From assembly GCA_021647905.1 (NCBI GenBank), contig JAKITW010000009.1, positions 1 through 55,669 on the forward strand: a stretch of DNA of 55,669 nt, given 5' to 3'. The stretch is from Desulfobacterales bacterium. GTDB taxonomy: Bacteria > Desulfobacterota > Desulfobulbia > Desulfobulbales > BM004. Of the stretch, positions 49,762-55,669 are shown piece after piece (positions within the stretch are counted from its first letter, which is position 1; each line of letters begins with the position of its first letter). The notes under the pieces were generated by a model. That model ran no database searches, was not told the DNA's origin, and saw only the letters and a list, made by a program, of their open reading frames with translations. The position numbers and the translations under genes were made by a program.

Positions 49762-50778
49762 ATGGAGCCAAGGGAACGGCTGGCAAGAACTTTTGCCGGC
49801 AAGACGATTGACCGGCCGCCGGTGCTCTGTCCGGGCGGCATGATGGCGGTGTCTGCCAGTGAAATCATGGCCAGTGCCGGTTTCAGCGGCCATGACGCCC
49901 ACTGCAATCCGGAGAAAATGGCTGCCATTGCCGAGCGGATCGCCGGGATCAGCGGCTTTGAAAACGTGGGGGTTCCGTTCTGCATGACGGTTGAGGCCGA
50001 GAGTTTCGGGGCCCGGGTGGATCTCGGCGATATTGAGCGGGAACCAGCGGTAATCAAATATCCCTGCGCCACCCTGGCCGATTTCGCCCATCTTTCACCG
50101 GCCGAGCCGGAAAGGCACGGCCGCTTGCCCGTTCTGCTCAAGGCCCTGCGACTGCTCAAAAAAAACAACTCCATTCTGCCGGTCATGGGCAACCTGGTCG
50201 GTCCCATCAGCCTGGCCACCTCCCTGGTCGAGCCCACCACCTTTTTCCGGGCCATGCGTCGGGAGGCCCGGACCATCCACAAAATCCTGACCTTTATCAC
50301 CGACTTTTTGATCCGCCTGGGCCGGGCACAGTTTGCGGCCGGCGCTGACCTGATAACCGTGGCCGACCCCACTGCCACCGGTGAGATCCTCGGCCCCAGG
50401 TTTTTTAAAGAGTTTTCCCAACCCTATCTTGAAAGGCTTTGCCAGGGCCTGGGAAGGGAAGGAAAGCCGGTGATCGTCCATATCTGCGGCAATGTCCGGC
50501 TGATCGCCCCGGCCATCAGCAATATCAACCCGGTCGCCGCCTTCAGTTTTGACTCACTGGTTAATGTGGCCAGGTTGAAACAGGAGATGGGGCCCCGGGT
50601 CTTAATGGGCAACGTCAGCACCTCGGTGCTTGAAAAGGGCCCGCCCGAGCTGGTCCGCAAACTCGCCCGGATCTGTCTTGCCAAAGGCGTTGAGATCCTG
50701 GCGCCGGCCTGCGGGATAAGCCCCAAAACCCCATTGGCAAACATCAGGGCCCTGACCGGAGCGGTGGCTGGCACATGA
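49762..50778 (+). CDS. MtaA/UroD-family corrinoid methyltransferase, copy 2
   Basis: A 338-residue paralogue of the upstream methyltransferase. Zinc ligands are present in VHICGNVR (about 238) and APACGISPK (about 315). N-terminal ERLARTFAGKTIDRPPVLCPGG is typical of the group. It starts 11 bases after the GTPase stop, and its end overlaps the next start (ATGA), so it is an integral operon member. Probably a partner of the same corrinoid protein with a different methyl donor or acceptor. Confidence 0.87.
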   Translation: MEPRERLARTFAGKTIDRPPVLCPGGMMAVSASEIMASAGFSGHDAHCNPEKMAAIAERIAGISGFENVGVPFCMTVEAESFGARVDLGDIEREPAVIKYPCATLADFAHLSPAEPERHGRLPVLLKALRLLKKNNSILPVMGNLVGPISLATSLVEPTTFFRAMRREARTIHKILTFITDFLIRLGRAQFAAGADLITVADPTATGEILGPRFFKEFSQPYLERLCQGLGREGKPVIVHICGNVRLIAPAISNINPVAAFSFDSLVNVARLKQEMGPRVLMGNVSTSVLEKGPPELVRKLARICLAKGVEILAPACGISPKTPLANIRALTGAVAGT

Positions 50779-51665
50779 ACCACCGTCAACTTGTCCGCCG
50801 GGCCATTAACCATCAGCACTCTCCGGTCCCGCCCAAGGGAGAGATCTGTATCTGCCCCGGTTTTATCGAGAAACTCCTGGGCCGGCCCTGCCAGGGCCCG
50901 GCGGATAAACTTGAGACCATTCTCGCCCTGGGCCTTGACCTGGTGGTGGTGACCATTGACCCTGCCTTGCCCGGCGGTCTGCGGCCGGAACCGGCAATCC
51001 GGGAGATAGAATGGTGGCGTCAACGGACCGATCTCTACATCCTGGCCCAGGTCACCGGCCCCTTCCGGGGCGGACTCGACCGTATTCCTTTTGCGCATTA
51101 CTGCCGGCTGACCCTGAAGGCGCCGCAGGAGGTCCTTGAACTTTCCCGCCGGGCCGCCCGGGACCTGGTCCGGCTGGCGAAAGGCTGTGTGCGGGCCGGG
51201 GCGGACGGGATCATCATTGGTGATGATCTTGCCTGCTCGCGCCACACCCTGCTCTCGCCGGCTGTTTTACGAAAAATTATCTTTCCGTTCCTGCAGCAAG
51301 GCCTGGAATCGATCAGGCGGACCGGGGCCACGGTCTTTTTTCACTCGGACGGCAATATCAACGCGGTTCTTGCCGACCTTGTTGCCATGGGGTTTGCGGG
51401 GATCCACTCATTGCAGCCCTCGGCCGGCATGCGGATGGACGAGATCAAAAAGAAGTATGGCCGCGGATTGACCCTGTGGGGGAATATGGAGTTTACGGCC
51501 CATCCCCGGAAAACAGCGCCGGAGTTGAGCGCCCGGGCCGTGAAGATTGTTGCGGACACTGCCGCGGGCGGCGGCTTTATCTTCGGCTCCAGTACCGGCC
51601 TTGCGGATGACACCCCGGTCGATGTTGTGGTCGGGGTCTATCAAAAGCTGCGGGAATATTCTTGA
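50775..51665 (+). CDS. UroD-family protein lacking the zinc motif
   Basis: A 296-residue member of the same fold, but the positions that carry HxC and C in the two paralogues read FFHSDGNI and FGSSTGLADD, so the zinc-binding cysteines are gone. It is shorter and may be the substrate-specific methyltransferase that acts without zinc, or a non-catalytic partner. N-terminal cysteines lie in GEICICPG and GRPCQG. ATG 50775 overlaps the stop of copy 2; its own stop overlaps the start of the activator gene. Confidence 0.8.
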   Translation: MNHRQLVRRAINHQHSPVPPKGEICICPGFIEKLLGRPCQGPADKLETILALGLDLVVVTIDPALPGGLRPEPAIREIEWWRQRTDLYILAQVTGPFRGGLDRIPFAHYCRLTLKAPQEVLELSRRAARDLVRLAKGCVRAGADGIIIGDDLACSRHTLLSPAVLRKIIFPFLQQGLESIRRTGATVFFHSDGNINAVLADLVAMGFAGIHSLQPSAGMRMDEIKKKYGRGLTLWGNMEFTAHPRKTAPELSARAVKIVADTAAGGGFIFGSSTGLADDTPVDVVVGVYQKLREYS

Positions 51666-53455
51666 TGAAGGTTCTGATAACCCTCCTCTTTAAGGGGGAA
51701 AAAATATCGATCCGGGCCAGGGCCGGGCAGGTATTGGCCACAATAATCCAGGAGGCCGGTCTGGACCTGGAGCTGCCTTGCGGCGGCCATCGTGACTGCG
51801 GCGCCTGCCGGGTGCAGGTCCAGGGCATGCTCTCATTGCCCACTGCCGTGGAACTGGAACTGCTGGGCCTGGAAAAGATCGGGCAGGGGGAGCGCCTGGC
51901 CTGCAAAAGCCGGATCAGGGGTCCGGCCGAGATAATCGTGCCCGAGACCTTGCAGGCATCCGGTATCCTTGTCAGTGGCACGGAGAGGCAAACCGATCTC
52001 AACCCTAATATAAGCAAAAAACTCCTGCCACCCGTCATCCCTGCCGGGAGTTCCTTGCTGGAATCAGTAAAAAAATCCCTTGCCGAAACCGGGCAGCCGG
52101 TAGCGTTGGAACTGGAGGTGGCAGATCTTGAAAAAGATGGCGCCAGGGGCGTGCTGACCGCGGTGTCAAGAAACGGCAGGGTGGATCTGGTTGAACCGGG
52201 TGATACCCGGGCCGAGTGTTTCGGCCTGGCCGTTGACGTGGGGACCACCACCCTGGTGGTTGCGCTGGTGGATCTCATTTCCGGCCGCGAGATTGATACG
52301 GTCTCCGCCCTGAATCCGCAAGTGACCTATGGACATGATGTGCTTACCAGGATAACCCAGGTCAAGGGCGGGCAGGTAAGTCTCCACCATCTGCAGGAGA
52401 TACTGGTCCGTGAACTTGACCGGCTCGGCCGGGCGCTTTGCCAGAGACATTCCATTTCCCCGGCCCGGATCTATGAAGCGGCCGTGGCCGGCAACACCTG
52501 CATGATGCATCTCCTCCTGGGCCTGGACCCGGTGGTCCTGGCCCTGGCGCCCTATACCTCCCGGATCAAGGGCAGTATCTATATCCGGGCCACGGAGCTG
52601 GGGTTCAAGTCTCTCGGCCGGGCCCATCTTTACATCCTGCCGCCCATCTCCCCCTTTGTGGGCGGTGATATCACCGCTGGCATCCTGGCCACTGACCTGG
52701 CCGGCGGCCCGAAACCCACCCTGTTTATCGATATCGGCACCAACGGCGAGGTGGTCCTGGTAACTGAAAACAAGACATTTGCCTGCTCCGTGGCCGCGGG
52801 TCCGGCCTTTGAAGGCATGAACATCGCCTGCGGCATGCGGGCCCAGCCCGGGGCCATCGAATCGGTCCGGATTGAAAATGATGGTCCCCGGCTCAAGGTA
52901 ATCGGCCAGGGCCGCCCCCAGGGCATCTGCGGCAGCGGCCTGATTGATGTGGTGGCCCAGCTCCGGGAAAAGGAGCTGATCAACCCTAGGGGACGAATCG
53001 CCGCCGACTGTGCGGCCCCCTCCCTGCGGCCATACCTCCGGGACCGGAACGGCAAGAGGTCCTTCCTGCTCTTTAGAGACCGCGGCCGGCAGGTCTACAT
53101 CTCCCAGCAGGATATCCGCCAGGTCCAACTGGCCAAGGGGGCCTGCCGGGCCGGGATCAACCTGTTGCTCAAGGAGGCGGCCATCGGACCGGAGGCGGTC
53201 AAGAGGGTCTGGGTGGCCGGGGCCTTTGGTTATCACCTCAAGCCCGCCTCCCTGACCAGGATCGGCCTCCTGCCCCGGGAATGGCATGATCGCATCGTCT
53301 TTGTCGGCAACACCGCCAAGGTGGGGGCCATGCTGGTGCTTTTGAACCGGCGGCTCCGGGACGAGGCGGCAGGGCTGGGACGCTCGGTCCTGACCGTGGA
53401 TCTCGTCTCCCACCCCGAGTTTGACCGGCAGTTTATCCAGGCAATGCTCTTTTAA
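51665..53455 (+). CDS. Ferredoxin-ASKHA reductive activator of corrinoid proteins (RamA-like)
   Basis: A 596-residue protein. The N-terminal [2Fe-2S] ferredoxin domain has CGGHRDCGACRV and a fourth Cys in RLACKSR; a linker precedes an ASKHA ATPase domain with DVGTTTLVVALVD, AVAGNTCMMHLLLG, FIDIGTNGEVVLV and VWVAGAFGYH. This is the COG3894 type that uses ATP hydrolysis to reduce inactive Co(II) corrinoid to Co(I). It is the last gene of the corrinoid operon. ATG 51665 overlaps the preceding stop; TTG 51662 is the alternative. Confidence 0.93.
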   Translation: MKVLITLLFKGEKISIRARAGQVLATIIQEAGLDLELPCGGHRDCGACRVQVQGMLSLPTAVELELLGLEKIGQGERLACKSRIRGPAEIIVPETLQASGILVSGTERQTDLNPNISKKLLPPVIPAGSSLLESVKKSLAETGQPVALELEVADLEKDGARGVLTAVSRNGRVDLVEPGDTRAECFGLAVDVGTTTLVVALVDLISGREIDTVSALNPQVTYGHDVLTRITQVKGGQVSLHHLQEILVRELDRLGRALCQRHSISPARIYEAAVAGNTCMMHLLLGLDPVVLALAPYTSRIKGSIYIRATELGFKSLGRAHLYILPPISPFVGGDITAGILATDLAGGPKPTLFIDIGTNGEVVLVTENKTFACSVAAGPAFEGMNIACGMRAQPGAIESVRIENDGPRLKVIGQGRPQGICGSGLIDVVAQLREKELINPRGRIAADCAAPSLRPYLRDRNGKRSFLLFRDRGRQVYISQQDIRQVQLAKGACRAGINLLLKEAAIGPEAVKRVWVAGAFGYHLKPASLTRIGLLPREWHDRIVFVGNTAKVGAMLVLLNRRLRDEAAGLGRSVLTVDLVSHPEFDRQFIQAMLF

Positions 53456-53532
53456 GGGACGTTCACCAGCATCTCATCTTCGCCAATTTCGGAGGCTCGT
53501 GCCTCGCTTACCTGGCCTGCTCGAACAGTACC

Positions 53533-53582
53533 AGTTACAAGACGAATCACGTCCGTTGAGCGGTTGTTGCGAGACCGACAAA
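53533..53582 (-). repeat. Dispersed repeat R3, copy 2
   Basis: 50 bases matching the complement of 42373-42423 apart from one substitution and one missing base. It lies between the activator gene and the convergent DedA-PAP2 gene, at the right edge of the sensor/corrinoid region. Confidence 0.85.
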
Positions 53583-53587
53583 AATGT

Positions 53588-55648
53588 TCATCGGCCAACG
53601 ATGTTTTCCCATGCCAGCAACACCCCGCCCTGCCAGCGTAACCGGCGCTGCTCGTGGTTGACTTGAATCTCATTGCTTGTCCGGCTGACCATTTTTACGG
53701 CGAATCGATTATCGAACTCCTGCTCCAGTGCCCCCAGGGGACGGTCGTACTCGCCCGTGTCCCTTGCCTCGGTGATCAACCCGGTCAGGTGACGGCGATG
53801 CTGCACCTCTGTTGTTCCCACGAAAAGGGGTATATTATTTCCAGCGATCTTGACATCCGCGGGCCACAGGCGCAGCACCCAGCGTTGGCCATTGACCTGG
53901 CGGACAAGGCGCAGGATGTCAACCCGGCCATCGTGAAGACGCGGCAAAACAGGCAATTCTTCAATCGGCGTGTCCGGGGAGAACATCCCCAGGAAATTTT
54001 TCAGGTTCAACAACAACGGGCGGCGCCAGTCTTTTAGCAAAAGGTCTTTTGCCATGTCTTCGGTGGAGCCGGCCAATTGGATGGTGAGGGGCTGTTCCCG
54101 TTCGCCGGCCAGGTCAATCCGCCAGGCGGGCAGTTCGCGCCAGCCATCGGCCAGCCATTTTTTCAGCGGCATGGATTGTACGTTGTGGCGGGGGGCGTAA
54201 AAGGCAAGGTCCTTTTCGTGGCGTTGGGCCACATGCCAACCACCGGCGATCACGATAACGAGCAGGGCCGCAAGCCCCAGTAAACGCCGGGGAACGGTTT
54301 CAGCAGGCCCCTTCAGGTAGGCGATTCCAAGCAGGGCAATCCAGCTTGTGCCGATCAGAAAGCCGCCCAGGACATCGGAGAGCCAGTGGGCGCCCAGGTA
54401 AAGGCGGGAGATCGCGATAATAAAGGAAAGCACAAAGACGGTGACGAAAAATCCCCAGCGCAGTCTGCTGAAAAGCCCCCGGGAAATCAAAATAGCGAGA
54501 AAGCCATAAATAATAACACTCATGGTTGTATGGCCGCTGGGAAATCCATAGGCCGAGGCCCCATGGTAAAGGGCCACGGGCCGCGGCAAATGGATCAGCC
54601 ATTTCAGCAATTGAACGCCCAGTGAACCGCCGAGTATGGTCAAGACCCAGAAGCCGGCGGTGCGGTGGCAACGTTTGACAAGGAGAACGAGCAACACCGC
54701 GCCGGACAGGCAAATGTTGACAAAAGAATCGCCTAGTTCCGTGACCGCCACCAGTATATGATCCGCCCAGGGGGTTCGCAGAGATTGAAAAAAATGGTAA
54801 ACCGCCTGATCCGCGATCACCAGCGGGTCCCTGGCCAGGACATCCTGCAAAACGCCCAGGAATCCCCACCCTGCGACAAAAAGCATCAGGAGCAGAAACC
54901 CGAGAAACAACTCCTCTCCCTGCTGACGGAGGAACAGATAAGAGAGGAGCCGTTTTACGGGAAGCGCCACTCCATGGACGGGCCTGTCCGCGGCAACCCA
55001 GTCCTTGAGCGCGGCCAGTTGGATCGGCCCTTGATGTCCGGCCAGTAATACCAGCTTACGGCTGAGCCAGATAAAGCCCCAGATGGCGGCGAGGAGAATG
55101 AAAATGAGCACGGCCAGGCGGGTGCTGACCGCGCCGGCCACTGCCAGCGAGGTCCCGAAAAAGACCCCCGGCAGTATATAGACAAGGGCCCAGCCGATGG
55201 CCGATAACACGTTGACAACGCCGAAATGGAGCGGAGCCATGCCCAGCATTCCAGCCACAACCGGGATTAGCGGCCGTACCGGGCCGACAAAACGGCCGAA
55301 CAGGATGCTTTTGCCGCCATGTTGATGGAAAAAGGCCTCTCCCTTTTGCAGCATGCCGGGATAGCGGGAAAAAGGCCATATCCGCCGCAACTCTTCCTGA
55401 AAGTGGTGGCCCAGCCAGTAGCTGATGCCGTCTCCGGCAATGGCCCCGGCCACGGCCAGCAACAGGACGGGCTTCAGCCCCAGGCTGCCCGTGGCCACAA
55501 TCGCGCCGACGCCGAACATTATAACCGTGCCGGGAACAATCAAGCCGACCAGGGCCAGGGATTCGGCAAGGGAGATCAGGAAAATCGCCCCGTAGGCCAG
55601 TGTAGGGTGAAGGGTGATAAAAACCAGTAATGCCTTTAGATAAAGCAT
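53588..55648 (-). CDS. DedA-PAP2-LssY fusion membrane protein
   Basis: A 686-residue membrane protein. Residues about 1-200 are a DedA/VTT domain (PGTVIMFGVGAIVATGS, GKSILFGRFVGPVRPLIPVVAGM), about 240-460 a PAP2 phosphatase with KWLIHLPRP, YGFPSGHTTMS and SRLYLGAHWLSDV, and the last ~200 residues an LssY-type C-terminal domain. DedA proteins flip or recycle lipid carriers such as undecaprenyl phosphate, and PAP2 removes phosphate from lipid pyrophosphates, so the fusion probably couples lipid-carrier dephosphorylation and recycling. Complete in the window, with its start 21 bases from the right end. Confidence 0.9.
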   Translation of the reverse strand: MLYLKALLVFITLHPTLAYGAIFLISLAESLALVGLIVPGTVIMFGVGAIVATGSLGLKPVLLLAVAGAIAGDGISYWLGHHFQEELRRIWPFSRYPGMLQKGEAFFHQHGGKSILFGRFVGPVRPLIPVVAGMLGMAPLHFGVVNVLSAIGWALVYILPGVFFGTSLAVAGAVSTRLAVLIFILLAAIWGFIWLSRKLVLLAGHQGPIQLAALKDWVAADRPVHGVALPVKRLLSYLFLRQQGEELFLGFLLLMLFVAGWGFLGVLQDVLARDPLVIADQAVYHFFQSLRTPWADHILVAVTELGDSFVNICLSGAVLLVLLVKRCHRTAGFWVLTILGGSLGVQLLKWLIHLPRPVALYHGASAYGFPSGHTTMSVIIYGFLAILISRGLFSRLRWGFFVTVFVLSFIIAISRLYLGAHWLSDVLGGFLIGTSWIALLGIAYLKGPAETVPRRLLGLAALLVIVIAGGWHVAQRHEKDLAFYAPRHNVQSMPLKKWLADGWRELPAWRIDLAGEREQPLTIQLAGSTEDMAKDLLLKDWRRPLLLNLKNFLGMFSPDTPIEELPVLPRLHDGRVDILRLVRQVNGQRWVLRLWPADVKIAGNNIPLFVGTTEVQHRRHLTGLITEARDTGEYDRPLGALEQEFDNRFAVKMVSRTSNEIQVNHEQRRLRWQGGVLLAWENIVGR

Positions 55649-55669
55649 AGGGGGGTACCGTCTCCTCGT

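Noticed and set aside
47103-53455. Pyrrolysine (in-frame TAG) methyltransferases of the MttB/MtbB/MtmB type
   Set aside because: The methyltransferases are UroD-fold, with no internal TAG and no continuation beyond their stops.
53452-53673. 73-codon minus-strand frame after the activator gene
   Set aside because: It spans repeat R3 and intergenic DNA, overlaps the DedA-PAP2 gene end, and shows no family or RBS.

Overview
The window reads like chromosomal DNA of an anaerobic, GC-rich sulfate-reducing or sulfur-cycling member of the Desulfobacterota, most plausibly Desulfobulbales-like (inference). The clues are a dissimilatory-type ATP sulfurylase with a divergent paralogue, a DsrE-like protein, a sulfide:quinone oxidoreductase (SQR), a giant multihaem c/b cytochrome, corrinoid methyltransferases with a ferredoxin-ASKHA activator, an FmdE-like protein, class I fumarase in two subunits, and the mercury-methylation pair hgcA-hgcB. 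Nothing in it looks like phage or a large mobile island; the only mobile traces are one IS200/IS605-like MITE and several short dispersed repeats.

Layout. 0-4.7 kb (minus strand): membrane protein, hemB, NtrY-like kinase, DUF4390 protein. 4.9-6.8 kb: arsR-type regulator, hgcA and hgcB, followed by a 240-bp heptamer tandem repeat. 7.0-16.3 kb: fumarase alpha/beta, Nudix hydrolase, ZapB-like/ZapA, a 6S RNA candidate, RNase Y, TyrRS, a Fur-family regulator, a radical SAM protein and a small hypothetical. 16.4-22.0 kb (minus): a Sel1/TPR/parvulin-like protein and a translationally coupled Csd6-like and Csd4-like peptidoglycan-trimming pair. 22.2-29.1 kb: sat, a divergent sat paralogue, a kinase-like protein, aroB, a small conserved protein, PilZ, and an HhH-phospholipase D protein. 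29.3-35.4 kb: two small membrane proteins, an 11-haem CbcL-like cytochrome, a DUF1641 protein with fresh internal repeats, and SQR. 35.5-42.4 kb: assorted genes including metallo-beta-lactamase fold, DsrE-like, ATP-grasp, FmdE, alpha/beta hydrolase and a large Cys-rich protein of unknown function. 42.8-53.5 kb: PhnD-like sensor protein, hybrid histidine kinase, then a tight corrinoid/methyltransferase operon. 53.6-55.6 kb (minus): DedA-PAP2-LssY fusion.

The most striking observation is in SQR. A conventional reading stops at an in-frame TGA (35120-35122), but the same frame continues for 80 codons with a typical SQR C-terminus (FIESG..., NY, KYPFP, YWN) to a TAG at 35363-35365, followed at once by a strong terminator. 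The TGA sits where relatives have their redox-active cysteine, and a 6-bp hairpin with a G-containing loop begins 11 nt downstream, as expected for a bacterial SECIS. The gene is therefore best read as a selenocysteine-containing SQR, with Sec332 facing Cys160. With the neighbouring DUF1641 and CbcL-like proteins it suggests a sulfide -> selenoenzyme -> quinone -> multihaem cytochrome route.

Other points of note are hgcAB under a probable ArsR-type operator that overlaps the start codon, a sat paralogue that has lost the second His of HxxH and part of its zinc site, a Csd4/Csd6 pair predicting a curved cell, and an 11-kb corrinoid region bounded by inverted copies of a 50-bp repeat.
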